The notes beneath the pieces were generated by a model. The model saw only the letters and a program-made list of their open reading frames with translations, had not been told where the DNA came from and made no database searches. Shown here piece by piece: positions 1 to 10,298 of a stretch of DNA of 64,000 bases. Source of the DNA: Antiquaquibacter oligotrophicus (GTDB lineage: Bacteria; Actinomycetota; Actinomycetes; Actinomycetales; Microbacteriaceae); assembly GCF_020535405.1 (NCBI RefSeq), contig NZ_CP085036.1, positions 310,001 through 374,000 on the forward strand. The letters are read 5' to 3'. Position numbers and translations under genes: made by a program. Numbering within the stretch: position 1 is the first letter of the stretch; each line of letters begins with the position of its first letter.

Positions 1-433
1 AGCCCCAGTTCGGCAAGACGCAGAATGCCCGAGTGCTCGTCGCCGAGGCCGAGCTCCCGCGCCGAGGCAATCATTCCGTCGGACACGTGCCCGTAGGTCT
101 TGCGCGCCGAGATGGGGAACGGACCAGGCAGCACGGCACCGGGGAGCGACACAACAACCTTGTCACCCGGCGCGAAGTTGTGGGCACCACAGACGATGCC
201 GCGCGGCTCCGCCTCACCGACATCGACCTGACACCAGTTGATCGTCTTGCCGTTGCTCTGCGGTTCGGGCTCGGCCGAGATGACTTGTCCGACAACGACG
301 GGTCCCGTGACCTCGAACGAGTGGATGTCCTCCTCCTCGAGCCCGACACGCACGAGAGCCGCGTGGACGTCCTCGGGTGTGGCATCCGCCGGCACATCCA
401 CGAACTCGCGGAGCCAACTGAGGGGTACTCGCA

Positions 434-434
<1 letters not shown>
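1..434 (-). CDS. pheT: Phenylalanyl-tRNA synthetase beta subunit, N-terminal part (cut by the window edge)
   Basis: The reading frame starts at an ATG whose A is also the last base of the pheS stop codon (TGATG) and runs open to base 1, giving the first 144 or so residues. The protein begins [12 protein letters not shown] and continues with a tRNA-binding/B2-type domain ([21 protein letters not shown]), the usual N-terminus of bacterial PheT, which aminoacylates tRNA-Phe as an (alpha-beta)2 enzyme in the cytoplasm. It is translationally coupled to pheS. The C-terminal three quarters, including the B3/B4 editing domain, lie outside the window, so integrity cannot be judged. Identity is secure from sequence and from the partner gene. 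Confidence 0.96.
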
Positions 435-2411
<1,977 letters not shown>

Positions 2412-2415
<4 letters not shown>

Positions 2416-3059
2416 CGACCCATCACCACCCTGCGCTCGAGGCGGCCCGCGATGAGACCGAGCGGAATCGTGATGAGCAGATAAAAGACGGCCACCGCGA
2501 TCAGGATCGGGATCGTCGCGTTGCCGTTGAACTGGATGACCTGGCGGGACACCGCCACGAGCTCCAGTACCGAAAAACCGGCCGCCACTGAGGTGTTCTT
2601 CGTGAGGGCGATGAGCACGTTGATGAGCGGCGGGATCACCATCCGGATCGCTTGCGGTAACACGACAAGACCCACCGTCTGGCCAAATCTCAGCCCGAGC
2701 GCCCGTGCCGCTTCGGCTTGCCCCACCGGCACCCCGTTGATCCCGGAGCGCAGGGCCTCGGCAACAAAGGGTGAGGTGTACACCGTCAGTCCGATGAGAG
2801 CAAAGGCAACGAAATCGAGTCGGAGCCCCAGGCTCGGCAGCACAAACGCGCAGAAGAACAGTACGAGCGTCAGCGGGGTGTTGCGCACGATCTCGGTGTA
2901 GGTCGTGACGAATCCGCGCAGCGCCGGAATCGGTGAGATTCGCATGGCCGCGACCAGGGTGCCGATGACGAGCGCACCCAAGCCCGAGATCACCAGCAGA
3001 CGCACGGTCATGAGGAACCCGCCGACGAAAGCCGGGAAGTTCTCGACGATGGCGTCCAC
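2412..3059 (-). CDS. Polar amino-acid ABC transporter permease, GluC-like
   Basis: A 215-residue permease with five predicted membrane helices and the family EAA motif (AEALRSGINGVPVGQAEAA, with PQAIRMVIPPL). It starts at GTG preceded by a good ribosome binding site (GAGAGGAG, six bases away). It pairs with the overlapping downstream permease to form the heterodimeric channel of a type I importer for glutamate or other polar amino acids. A perfect 13-bp hairpin lies between it and the binding-protein gene upstream, a usual place for an element that keeps the binding-protein transcript more abundant than the permease transcripts. Confidence 0.92.
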
Positions 3060-3118
3060 GGCTGACTCCTCTCAGGCGGGCGGGCGGGTTGGTGCGCGTG
3101 GTAGGTGAGGAAGGGAAC

Positions 3119-3152
3119 GGATGCCCGCCCGACAACGAGCGGGCGGGCATCC
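3119..3152 (-). promoter_or_regulatory. Strong hairpin between binding-protein and permease genes (attenuator or mRNA stabiliser)
   Basis: Arms GGATGCCCGCCCG (3119-3131) and CGGGCGGGCATCC (3140-3152) form a perfect 13-bp stem with an 8-base loop, six bases after the stop of the substrate-binding-protein gene. On the minus strand it is not followed by a run of T, so it is more likely an RNA-protecting or partial attenuation structure than a full terminator. The permeases lie just downstream and have no other obvious promoter. Confidence 0.7.
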
Positions 3153-3157
3153 GTGTC

Positions 3158-4030
3158 TCAGTACCGGTCCACCGTGGGTGGGTCGGGCAGCGGGAGAACC
3201 GTTCCTGCGGTCTTCTCCCACGCGTCAGCCCACGTGCCGTCCTCGAAGGCCTCCTCAAGAACGTCGTTGATGAACATGCGGAATTCGGTGTCCTCGAGGG
3301 CGAGACCGATTCCGTACGGCTCCTCGGTGAAGGGGTTGCCGACGACCTCGAACTCTCCACCGCTGCCATCGGCGAGACCAGCGAGGATCACGTTGTCGGT
3401 CGTCAGGGCAGCCACCTGTCCAGAGCTGACGAGGGGAAGGCAATCCGCGTAACCCGCGAGTGACGTGACCTGGTCGGTGTACTCGGAGATGTTGGCCTCC
3501 GACGTAGAACCGGCGACGGTACACACCGGCTTGCCTTCGAGATCCTCGGGTCCGGTGATGTTGTCGGGGTTGCCAGCGAGAACGAGGATGTCCTGTCCTG
3601 CGTTGTAGTACGGACCGGCGAAGGAGATGACCTCCTTGCGTTCGTCGTTGATCGTGTACGTCGCAACAACGATGTCGACCTCACCCGATTGGATGAAGGG
3701 CTCCCGGTTCGACGACACGGTTTCGGTCCAGGTGATGCCGCTCTCGGGGATACCGAGTTTCGACGCGATGAGCTTGCCGATCTCGACATCGAATCCCTGT
3801 GGATCCCCGCTGGCGTCCACCTGTCCGAAGAGAGGTTGGTCGAACTTCGTCCCGATCGTGATCGCGCCCGCCTCATTCAGCGCGGCCATGGTTGTGCCCG
3901 CCTCGAACTCGACAGTCTCCGGTGCTGCGCTCTCCTCCCCTGTTGGGGCTCCTGAGTCGACGCATCCGGCGAGTCCGAGAACTCCTACCGCCGCCATCGC
4001 AGAGATCATTAGGCCTTGTGTGAGCCTCAT
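3158..4030 (-). CDS. Amino-acid ABC transporter substrate-binding lipoprotein, GluB-like
   Basis: A 290-residue lipoprotein. The start at 4030 is chosen because AGGAGG lies just upstream; a start 11 codons earlier is possible but has no such site. The signal peptide ends in a lipobox (GLAGC, Cys23). The mature part is a family 3 solute-binding protein: GTKFDQPLFG, GFDVEIGKLIA, the ligand-binding stretch TETVSSNREPFIQSGEVDIV and ATYTINDERK. It would be anchored outside the membrane, capture glutamate or a similar amino acid and deliver it to the two permeases downstream. The ATPase gene is immediately upstream on the same strand (36-base gap). Confidence 0.93.
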   Translation of the reverse strand: MRLTQGLMISAMAAVGVLGLAGCVDSGAPTGEESAAPETVEFEAGTTMAALNEAGAITIGTKFDQPLFGQVDASGDPQGFDVEIGKLIASKLGIPESGITWTETVSSNREPFIQSGEVDIVVATYTINDERKEVISFAGPYYNAGQDILVLAGNPDNITGPEDLEGKPVCTVAGSTSEANISEYTDQVTSLAGYADCLPLVSSGQVAALTTDNVILAGLADGSGGEFEVVGNPFTEEPYGIGLALEDTEFRMFINDVLEEAFEDGTWADAWEKTAGTVLPLPDPPTVDRY

Positions 4031-4066
4031 GGTTCCTCCTGTTCGCTGTGCCGTCCCACCCACCGG

Positions 4067-4804
4067 TTAGTGGGCAAGTACTTTCGAGAGGAAGTCCTTC
4101 GCTCTCGGAGTCGTGGGGTTGGTGAAGAAGGAATCGGGAGCTGCCTCTTCGACGATTTCGCCGTCCGCCATAAAGAGCACGCGGTCGGCGGCACGTCGGG
4201 CGAAACCCATCTCGTGGGTGACGACCACCATGGTCATTCCCTCCTCGGCGAGGCCGACCATCACGTCGAGCACCTCGGCGATCATCTCGGGGTCGAGCGC
4301 CGACGTCGGCTCATCGAAGAGCATGATCTTCGGGTCCATCGCAAGCGCCCGCGCGATGGCGACTCTCTGCTGTTGCCCACCCGAGAGCTGAACAGGCATC
4401 TTCGCTGCTTGGTCGGCGACCCCCACGCGCTCGAGGAGTTCCATCGCGCGCTCGGTTGCCTCGCGAGTCGATCTGCGACGGACAACGGTTTGTCCGAGGG
4501 TGACGTTCTGCAGGACGGTTTTGTGAGCAAAGAGGTTGAAGGATTGGAACACCATGCCGACGTCGGACCGCAGTCTCGCCAGCTCTGAGCCCTCCGCGGG
4601 CAATGGTTCACCGTCAATGGTGATGGTTCCGCTGTCGATGGTCTCGAGGCGGTTGATCGTCCTGCAGAGGGTGGATTTTCCGGAACCGCTCGGGCCCACC
4701 ACCACCACGACCTCGCCCCGTCCGACCGTTGCTGAGATGTCCTTCAGAACATGCAACTCGCCGAAGTGCTTGTTGACTCGATCGAGGACGACAAGCGCTT
4801 TCAT
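4067..4804 (-). CDS. Amino-acid ABC transporter ATP-binding protein, GluA/GlnQ-like
   Basis: A 245-residue ATPase with Walker A (GPSGSGKST), Q-loop ([16 protein letters not shown]), signature ([16 protein letters not shown]), Walker B (IMLFDEP) and the H-loop ([16 protein letters not shown]), all intact. The closest pattern is GlnQ/GluA of polar amino-acid importers. It is the first gene of the four-gene importer operon. A hairpin plus T-rich tail just upstream separates it from the rRNA methyltransferase gene, so the operon should have its own promoter in the short region before 4804. Confidence 0.95.
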   Translation of the reverse strand: MKALVVLDRVNKHFGELHVLKDISATVGRGEVVVVVGPSGSGKSTLCRTINRLETIDSGTITIDGEPLPAEGSELARLRSDVGMVFQSFNLFAHKTVLQNVTLGQTVVRRRSTREATERAMELLERVGVADQAAKMPVQLSGGQQQRVAIARALAMDPKIMLFDEPTSALDPEMIAEVLDVMVGLAEEGMTMVVVTHEMGFARRAADRVLFMADGEIVEEAAPDSFFTNPTTPRAKDFLSKVLAH

Positions 4805-4808
4805 CCCT

Positions 4809-4836
4809 CAAGAAAATCACACCCCCAAACGGGGGT
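4809..4836 (-). terminator. Probable intrinsic terminator after the rRNA methyltransferase gene
   Basis: The stem ACCCCC/GGGGGT (4821-4836, loop of four) is followed on the minus strand by a T-rich stretch (GTGATTTTCTTG). It lies 12 bases after the stop codon of the SpoU methyltransferase gene and before the ABC ATPase gene. Confidence 0.7.
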
Positions 4837-4848
4837 CAACTGGGACGA

Positions 4849-5652
4849 CTACCGGCTGCGTTGCGCGAAGGCGCTCTCATAAAGGCAGACCGCGGCCGCC
4901 GTGGCGAGGTTCATCGACTCGGCGTGGCCGTAAATCGGGACTCGAATCGCCCGGTCAGCCAGAGAGAAGTGCTCGTCAGTCAGACCCCGCGCCTCATTGC
5001 CGAAAAGCCATGCCGTGGGCGCGGACAGTGCACCCTCCGTGCGGGCGCGGAGGAGGTCCTCACCCTTGACGTCGGCCGCGATGACGGTGAGCCCACTCGC
5101 CCGCACTCGATCGACGACCGACTCGAGGTCCGACCCTCGCGCGAGCGGCATGTGGAAGAGAGAGCCAGTGGTCGCACGCACGACCTTCGGGTTGTACACA
5201 TCGACACTGCGACCGGTGAGGATCACGGCATCCGCACCGGCTGCATCCGCCGAACGGATGATCGTCCCAGCGTTCCCGGGGTCGCGAACCTCCTCGAGCA
5301 GCGCAATCAGACGCGGCCCTTCCGCGAGGATGTCATCCACCGAACGGAGGAACTGCCTGCTCACCGCAATGATGCCCTGGGGGGTCACAGTGTCGGCCAT
5401 GGCGTCCAAGACGTGCTCGCTCACGAACTCCACCTCGACGCCCGCGCTCTGGGCCGACGCGGCGAGCCCGCTGTGTTTCTCCCACGCGGTGGGGGTCGCG
5501 AAGAGGTCGACCAGAAGTTCCGGGCGGAACGCGAAAGCTTCCGCCACCGCTTGAGGACCCTCAACGAGAAAAAGCCCGGTCTCAGACCGGGCTTCTCTCT
5601 TTGCGAGTTTCGCCACAGCGCGCACGCGGGGTGAGCGCGGGTTGTCGATCAT
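4849..5652 (-). CDS. TrmH/SpoU-family RNA 2'-O-ribose methyltransferase
   Basis: A 267-residue SPOUT-class methyltransferase. The N-terminal substrate-binding domain (about 1-85) has the family start K..R.E.GLFLVEG; the catalytic domain carries motif 1 (EEVRDPGNAGTIIRSADA), motif 2 (LFGNEARGL) and motif 3 (IPIYG-type, here VPIYGHAESMNLATAAAV), which form the trefoil-knot SAM site. It would methylate a ribose in rRNA or tRNA using S-adenosylmethionine. It follows rplT by 59 bases, a conserved actinobacterial arrangement. Unusually, a terminator-like hairpin with a T5 tail lies inside codons about 20-28 (see separate entry). The exact RNA target is not deducible. Confidence 0.9.
   Translation of the reverse strand: MIDNPRSPRVRAVAKLAKREARSETGLFLVEGPQAVAEAFAFRPELLVDLFATPTAWEKHSGLAASAQSAGVEVEFVSEHVLDAMADTVTPQGIIAVSRQFLRSVDDILAEGPRLIALLEEVRDPGNAGTIIRSADAAGADAVILTGRSVDVYNPKVVRATTGSLFHMPLARGSDLESVVDRVRASGLTVIAADVKGEDLLRARTEGALSAPTAWLFGNEARGLTDEHFSLADRAIRVPIYGHAESMNLATAAAVCLYESAFAQRSR
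5566..5594 (-). terminator. Terminator-like hairpin inside the 5' coding region of the methyltransferase gene
   Basis: On the minus strand AAGCCCGGTCT (5594-5584) pairs with AGACCGGGCTT (5582-5572) around one central base, followed directly by TTTTTCTCG when the last stem bases are counted. This has all parts of a rho-independent terminator but lies within the open reading frame, in codons that encode conserved family residues (EARSETGLFLVEG). It is about 120 bases after the rplT stop codon and may partly end infC-rpmI-rplT transcription. Confidence 0.6.
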
Positions 5653-5711
5653 GTCGACAGCCTATTGTGGCGTCCTGCGTGCAGCCTTTCGGCTCGCTGA
5701 ACTCGCGGTGA

Positions 5712-6095
5712 CTAAGCGACCTTCGGGGCGTTGACGTCCGACGGCAGCGCCGCCTTCGCCGTTGCCACGAGCGCGGCGAACGTCGCCGGCTCGGTTACAG
5801 CGAGGTCGGCGAGGATGCGGCGATCCACCTCGACACCCGCGAGACCGAGGCCCTGGATGAAACGGTTGTAGGTGAGGCCGTTCGCGCGGGCGGCCGCGTT
5901 GATGCGCTGGATCCACAGGCGACGGAAGTCACCCTTGCGCGCACGACGGTCACGGTACGCGTAGACGAGCGAGTGCGTGACCTGCTCCTTGGCCTTACGG
6001 TAAAGGCGCGAACGCTGTCCGCGGTAACCGGAGGCGCGATCGAGGATAACGCGACGCTTCTTCTGGGCGTTGACCGCCCTCTTGACTCTTGCCAT
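5712..6095 (-). CDS. rplT: 50S ribosomal protein L20
   Basis: A 127-residue protein starting [15 protein letters not shown], with the long basic N-terminal helix and the conserved region [20 protein letters not shown] of L20. It binds 23S rRNA early in 50S assembly. It is the third gene of the infC-rpmI-rplT operon and starts 18 bases after the rpmI stop. In well-studied bacteria L20 represses this operon through its mRNA; no such site can be proven here, but the structured leader upstream of infC is a candidate. Confidence 0.98.
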   Translation of the reverse strand: MARVKRAVNAQKKRRVILDRASGYRGQRSRLYRKAKEQVTHSLVYAYRDRRARKGDFRRLWIQRINAAARANGLTYNRFIQGLGLAGVEVDRRILADLAVTEPATFAALVATAKAALPSDVNAPKVA

Positions 6096-6113
6096 TGTTC
6101 TGTGACCTGACCC

Positions 6114-6308
6114 TTACTTACCGAGAAGCTTCTTGATGACCTTGGCGTCTGCCGGAGCGAGAACCTGCTCCGCGTTGAGGTCACGCTTCTTCTTGCCGCT
6201 CTTGACCTCGAGGTTGTGGCGCATGCCAGCCCCTTGCTTCATGACCTTGCCGCTACCGGTGAGCTTGAAGCGCTTCTTCGCACCGGAGTGCGTCTTCTGC
6301 TTAGGCAT
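6114..6308 (-). CDS. rpmI: 50S ribosomal protein L35
   Basis: A 64-residue protein starting [15 protein letters not shown], the standard N-terminus and length of L35. A longer reading frame exists upstream but overlaps infC in another frame and is not part of the protein. The start lies inside the last codons of infC (8-base overlap), so translation is coupled to that of initiation factor IF3. L35 is a small basic component of the 50S subunit. Confidence 0.97.
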   Translation of the reverse strand: MPKQKTHSGAKKRFKLTGSGKVMKQGAGMRHNLEVKSGKKKRDLNAEQVLAPADAKVIKKLLGK

Positions 6309-6939
6309 CCTTGTCTTCCTTTTCCGTTGGTTCTTCGTCAGCAGCCGGTGACTCCGCTGCTTCATCTGACGGTGCCGTCCGGGCCTTGCTCGCGGACTTG
6401 CGAGCCTCGGCCTCGGCCTTGGCGGCCGCCTTGGTCTTGTGGGGGCCGATTACCATCACCATGTTTCGTCCATCGATGGTGGGGGTCGATTCGACCGAAC
6501 CGAACTCCGCGACATCCTCGGCGAAACGCTGCAGCAGACGCACACCCTGCTCGGGGCGCGACTGCTCGCGTCCGCGGAACAGGATCATGGCCTTGACCTT
6601 GTCACCCGCCTGGAGGAAGCCCTCCGCGCGCTTGCGCTTCGTCTCGTAATCGTGCTTGTCGATCTTGAGGCGGAAACGAACCTCCTTGAGGATCGTGTTC
6701 GCCTGGTTGCGTCGCGCTTCCTTGGCCTTCTGGGCCTCTTCGTACTTGAACTTGCCGTAATCCATGATCTTGGCGACGGGAGGCTTGGAATTGGGAGCAA
6801 CCTCAACCAAATCCAGGTCGGCCTCCTGAGCCAGACGGAGAGCGTCCTCGATGCGGACAACTCCAACCTGCTCACCATTGGGGCCGACGAGACGAACCTC
6901 GGGAACGCGGATTCGGTCGTTGGTACGGGGATCGCTGAT
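6301..6939 (-). CDS. infC: Translation initiation factor IF-3, apparent AUC start
   Basis: The protein begins [11 protein letters not shown] and contains the IF3 N-domain ([17 protein letters not shown], about residues 1-75) and C-domain ([17 protein letters not shown] to the stretch [15 protein letters not shown]), then an unusual acidic/alanine-rich tail of about 45 residues, making 212 residues against roughly 180 usual. No ATG, GTG or TTG stands at the family start; an ATC at 6939-6937 sits six bases after a strong AGAGGAG. A rare start codon (AUU in E. coli, which lets IF3 repress itself) is a known feature of infC, so AUC is favoured. An ATG start 27 codons upstream would add residues unlike the family. 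First gene of the infC-rpmI-rplT operon. Confidence 0.95.
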   Translation of the reverse strand: MSDPRTNDRIRVPEVRLVGPNGEQVGVVRIEDALRLAQEADLDLVEVAPNSKPPVAKIMDYGKFKYEEAQKAKEARRNQANTILKEVRFRLKIDKHDYETKRKRAEGFLQAGDKVKAMILFRGREQSRPEQGVRLLQRFAEDVAEFGSVESTPTIDGRNMVMVIGPHKTKAAAKAEAEARKSASKARTAPSDEAAESPAADEEPTEKEDKDA

Positions 6940-7020
6940 GCGGGACTCCTCTGTTATGTCGGTGTGGTGTGGCGGTTGCCACGACAAGAGGAAATTCCTG
7001 AAATGCGACATGCGCATCAC

Positions 7021-7061
7021 GCACCCTTACGCTGCTCGAACGTTGCCGTTCGAACGGGGTG
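7021..7061 (-). promoter_or_regulatory. Palindromic, structured leader candidate upstream of infC
   Basis: An 18-bp inverted repeat TCGAACG-TTGC-CGTTCGA (7036-7053) is enclosed by an outer GCACCC/GGGTGC pair (7021-7026 and 7056-7061). It lies about 85-120 bases before the infC start and in the divergent gap to the DUF1844 gene at 7168, so it could be an mRNA leader structure or a DNA-binding site. Its half-sites resemble the SOS box TCGAAC-N4-GTTCGA, but the spacing is six, not four. Confidence 0.4.
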
Positions 7062-7167
7062 CAACTACCCGATAACCTAAAGAGGCGGCTATCAGGTGGG
7101 AGAATCTCCACTTCGTCAGCTCCGAGACGTGCCCGAAGCCTGCACAACAATAGCAGAAGGATGCCCC

Positions 7168-7506
7168 ATGGACGACGCTCAGGACGAAATCCGCGATATC
7201 TCGGAGGTTCCCGCCGTTGAGCTCATCAACACCGTCGCCGTACACCTCATGAGTGCGGCCGCGGTCAAGCTGGGGCTCGGTGACACCGAGGACGCCGCTG
7301 CCGACATCGACCTCGACGAGGCGCGCAAGATCATCACCTCGCTCGCGGGTCTGGTCACGGCCGCCGCACCGGAGATCTCAGACAGTCACGCCCGGCCGCT
7401 CCGTGACGGACTCCGGTCGCTGCAGCTCGCGTTCCGCGAAGCCTCCGCGATCCCCGATGCTCCGGGCGCCGGTCCCGGCGAGAAGTTCACCGGCTCAGTG
7501 GTCTAG
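7168..7506 (+). CDS. DUF1844 family protein
   Basis: A 112-residue protein starting MDDAQDEIRDISEVP, with an AGAAGGA ribosome binding site seven bases upstream. It carries the short DUF1844 core (AVELINTVAVHLMSAAAVKLGL), predicted as a helix-rich, mostly soluble domain of unknown function, and a second helix around residues 50-95. Actinobacterial genomes usually place it divergently from infC, as here. No enzymatic motif is visible. It ends 16 bases before the convergent SseB-like gene. Confidence 0.88.
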   Translation: MDDAQDEIRDISEVPAVELINTVAVHLMSAAAVKLGLGDTEDAAADIDLDEARKIITSLAGLVTAAAPEISDSHARPLRDGLRSLQLAFREASAIPDAPGAGPGEKFTGSVV

Positions 7507-7522
7507 AGGCGAGGCCGCCCGG

Positions 7523-8284
7523 TCACACTGAGGCGACAACACGCACGGCGAGGGAATCGACGCGTGTGGCGATGACCTCGCTCTGCGTCCAGCGCGAGCG
7601 CAGCCGGGCGAGGATCGCATCGAGCCGCTCGCGATCCAGTCCGTCGTCGAGGACGAGGTGCACGAGGAGTTCCGGACCGCGGAGCCGGGCATCCGGATCG
7701 CCGGGAGCAACGTAGAGTTCCCGCACCGCATCCTCGTGTGACGCGGACTCGAGGAACGTGTCGAGAACGGCGGGGTCAAGGTAGCTGGGGATCCACGGAG
7801 CGGACTCTGCCATGGCCCACAGCGCGGGTCGCCGCACGACGAACTCCGAGTCACTCGTGGGGTCGAGCACCACGAGTTCTGCTCCGTCGCCGATGGCGGA
7901 CAACGCCACCCGGGGGGCTGCGGCCGGCACGGGGCGCGCCTTCGGATTCCACGCCGCCATAGCGGACATGGACGTGAAGGCGGGTTGGACCGTGCGACCA
8001 TCGGGTCCGGCGACGCGAACGAGCGAAAGCTCCTGAGACTTGTCGACCTGAAGACCGGTTTCGGTTGTGCCCGACTCTCCCAGCTCAGCCACGAGCGGTA
8101 CGAGCAACCGCGACTCGCGCAGCGCATCGACTACCTCTGCCTGGCCGAGCTCGCCTGCGCGGAAGCGGCGCAGCGCCTCGATGAGGCGAGGTGGTGCGGA
8201 GCCGTCGTCGGCTGCCGCGACGGGGGTCTCGATGTGCCGTCCCTCCCAGGGAACACCGGCACTGTCGGAACCGGACATGGTCAC
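7523..8284 (-). CDS. SseB-family protein
   Basis: A 253-residue protein. The N-terminal half (about residues 25-150) matches the SseB N-domain pattern ([37 protein letters not shown]), and the second half resembles the SseB C-domain ([17 protein letters not shown]). SseB proteins are poorly understood; the family is named after an enteric secretion chaperone, but actinobacterial members have no known secretion role. The GTG start overlaps the hisA/priA stop (GTGA), so it is coupled to histidine biosynthesis genes; an ATG two codons later is an alternative start. Confidence 0.82.
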   Translation of the reverse strand: MTMSGSDSAGVPWEGRHIETPVAAADDGSAPPRLIEALRRFRAGELGQAEVVDALRESRLLVPLVAELGESGTTETGLQVDKSQELSLVRVAGPDGRTVQPAFTSMSAMAAWNPKARPVPAAAPRVALSAIGDGAELVVLDPTSDSEFVVRRPALWAMAESAPWIPSYLDPAVLDTFLESASHEDAVRELYVAPGDPDARLRGPELLVHLVLDDGLDRERLDAILARLRSRWTQSEVIATRVDSLAVRVVASV

Positions 8285-9030
8285 GCAGAGGCGACGTCGA
8301 GAGCCTCGGCGAGCGTGAAAGCTTTCGCGTAGAGGGCCTTCCCGACGATCGCTCCCTCAAGCCCCTGGGGTACGAGGTCACGGAGCGCGGCCAGGTCGTC
8401 GAGAGTCGCGACACCGCCGGACGCGATGACGGGCCGGTCTGTGCGGTCCATCACCTGCTCGAGAAGCTGGATGTTGGGCCCCTGCAGTGTGCCGTCCTTG
8501 GTGACGTCCGTCACGACGTAGCGAGCACAGCCGGCATCCTCGAGGCGGTCCATGACCGCCCACAGGTCTCCGCCCTCCTGCGTCCACCCGCGTGCAGCGA
8601 GAGTCGTTCCGCGGACGTCCAGGCCGACAGCGATCGCCTCGCCAAACTCGGCGATGACGTGAGCGGCCCACTCGGGGTTCTCGAGCGCGGCCGTGCCGAG
8701 GTTGATGCGCTTGGCGCCCGTCGCGAGCGCGGCCTCGAGGCTCGCGTCATCCCGGATACCGCCGGACAGTTCGATGTTGACGCGACGCGGCGTCGACTTG
8801 ATGACCTTCCGGATGATGGCGTGGTTGTTGCCGCGCCCGAACGCCGCGTCGAGGTCGACGAGGTGGATCCACTCGGCTCCTTGGTCCACCCACTCCTGTG
8901 CCGCGTCAACAGGGTCGCCGTAGTTCGTTTCCGAGCCGGCCTCGCCCTGAGTGAGCCGCACAGCTTTTCCTCCTGCGACATCGACGGCCGGGAGCAATAC
9001 GAGTGCAGGGGTGGTGTTGAATTCGCTCAC
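8281..9030 (-). CDS. priA: Bifunctional HisA/TrpF isomerase PriA
   Basis: A 249-residue (beta-alpha)8 barrel. The GTG start at 9030 overlaps the hisH stop (GTGA); the longer open frame upstream is in hisH and is not used. Catalytic acids are Asp17 (LPAVDVAGG) and Asp179 ([13 protein letters not shown]). The RGW motif near residues 147-149 ([11 protein letters not shown]) is the hallmark of actinobacterial PriA, which isomerises both ProFAR in histidine synthesis and phosphoribosylanthranilate in tryptophan synthesis, replacing a separate TrpF. Dual activity is inferred from this motif and from the phylum, not shown directly. Confidence 0.92.
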   Translation of the reverse strand: MSEFNTTPALVLLPAVDVAGGKAVRLTQGEAGSETNYGDPVDAAQEWVDQGAEWIHLVDLDAAFGRGNNHAIIRKVIKSTPRRVNIELSGGIRDDASLEAALATGAKRINLGTAALENPEWAAHVIAEFGEAIAVGLDVRGTTLAARGWTQEGGDLWAVMDRLEDAGCARYVVTDVTKDGTLQGPNIQLLEQVMDRTDRPVIASGGVATLDDLAALRDLVPQGLEGAIVGKALYAKAFTLAEALDVASA

Positions 9031-9662
9031 AAGGTTTCCAGCCAGTTCGTCAGGAGTCGGATCCCGGCGTCGCCCGACTTTTCGGGGTGGAACTGGGTGG
9101 CCGACAGTGGACCGTTCTCCACGGCCGCGAGAAAGCGCGAGCCGTGTTCGGCCCACGTGAGAACGGGAGGCGGGAACGGGGCGTTCGTCTCGAGCGTCCA
9201 CTCCTGGGCCGCGTAGGAGTGTACAAAGTAGAAGCGCTCATCGCGAATCCCGCGGAAGAGAGTCGACGCCTCGGGCGCCGAGACCGTGTTCCACCCCATG
9301 TGGGGCAACACGGGCGCGTCGAGCTCACGTACGGTGCCCGGCCACTCCCCCAGGCCCTCGGTGTCGACGCCGCGCTCGACCCCTTCGGAGAAAAGCACCT
9401 GCATCCCGACACAAATCCCGAGTACGGGGCGACCGCCAGCCAGGCGGCGTTCGATCACCGATTCACCGCCGGCAGCACGCAACCCCTGCATGACTGCTGA
9501 GAACGCCCCGACACCGGGAACCAACAATCCATCCGCCGCGATCGCCCGACCGCGATCCGCGGTCAGTTCGACGCGCGCGCCGGCGAGCTCGAGCGCCTTG
9601 GCGGCCGAGTGCACATTTCCAGAGCCGTAATCGAAGAGAACGACAGACGGTGAGACGGCCAC
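9027..9662 (-). CDS. hisH: Imidazole glycerol phosphate synthase glutaminase subunit
   Basis: A 211-residue class I glutamine amidotransferase. The oxyanion region PGVGAF, nucleophile Cys in [10 protein letters not shown] and the His/Glu pair in QFHPEKSG are all present. It releases ammonia from glutamine for HisF, which is not in this window. The start is GTG, two bases after the hisB stop, and its own stop overlaps the priA start, so hisB-hisH-priA are tightly coupled. Confidence 0.96.
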   Translation of the reverse strand: MAVSPSVVLFDYGSGNVHSAAKALELAGARVELTADRGRAIAADGLLVPGVGAFSAVMQGLRAAGGESVIERRLAGGRPVLGICVGMQVLFSEGVERGVDTEGLGEWPGTVRELDAPVLPHMGWNTVSAPEASTLFRGIRDERFYFVHSYAAQEWTLETNAPFPPPVLTWAEHGSRFLAAVENGPLSATQFHPEKSGDAGIRLLTNWLETL

Positions 9663-9664
9663 CG

Positions 9665-10267
9665 TCAGAGCGCACCCTTCGTCGAGGGGATGCCGAGCAC
9701 CCGATCGTCACGGGCGACCGCGAACCGGAACGCCCGAGCGAAGGCCTTGAATTCGGCCTCGGCGATGTGGTGCGGGTCACGACCGCCCAGCACCGTCACG
9801 TGAACGGTGAGCCCTGCGTTGAAGGCGATCGCCTCGAAGACGTGACGAACCATCGAACCGGTGAAGTGACCACCGATGAGGTGGTGCTCGAAACCGGGTG
9901 GCTCCCCCGTGTGAACGAGGTAGGGACGACCGGACACGTCAACGACTGCCTGAACCAGCGCCTCATCGAGGGGTACGAGAGCGTCGCCGAAACGCGAGAT
10001 GCCGGACTTGTCGCCCAGTGCCTGGCGAATGGCCGTGCCGAGCGTGATCCCGATGTCCTCCACGGTGTGGTGGACGTCGATGTGCGTGTCACCAGATGCC
10101 TCGACAGTGAGATCGACCAACGAGTGACGAGCGAAAGCGGTCAAAAGGTGGTCGAAGAACGGAACACTCGAGTTGATCGTCGACTTGCCCGTGCCGTCGA
10201 GATTCAACGAGAGCTCGATAGTCGATTCACTCGTCTGACGACTCAGGGATGCCTCGCGGGAACTCAT
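9665..10267 (-). CDS. hisB: Imidazoleglycerol-phosphate dehydratase
   Basis: A 200-residue monofunctional dehydratase, without the phosphatase domain that enteric HisB carries. The two metal-binding motifs of the duplicated fold are clear: [11 protein letters not shown] (about residue 70) and [16 protein letters not shown] (about residue 165). It converts imidazole glycerol phosphate to imidazole acetol phosphate, the substrate of HisC. It lies 31 bases after hisC on the same strand, with an ATG start. Confidence 0.97.
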   Translation of the reverse strand: MSSREASLSRQTSESTIELSLNLDGTGKSTINSSVPFFDHLLTAFARHSLVDLTVEASGDTHIDVHHTVEDIGITLGTAIRQALGDKSGISRFGDALVPLDEALVQAVVDVSGRPYLVHTGEPPGFEHHLIGGHFTGSMVRHVFEAIAFNAGLTVHVTVLGGRDPHHIAEAEFKAFARAFRFAVARDDRVLGIPSTKGAL

Positions 10268-10298
10268 GACCTCAATCCTAGTGAGAAGCGTTGCAGGC

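Noticed and set aside
7036..7053. LexA box upstream of infC
   Set aside because: The half-sites TCGAAC and GTTCGA are six bases apart rather than four, so LexA binding is unlikely.
8191..9216. A 341-codon plus-strand frame opposite priA and hisH
   Set aside because: It runs antisense to two enzymes with intact active sites and shows no recognisable domain.
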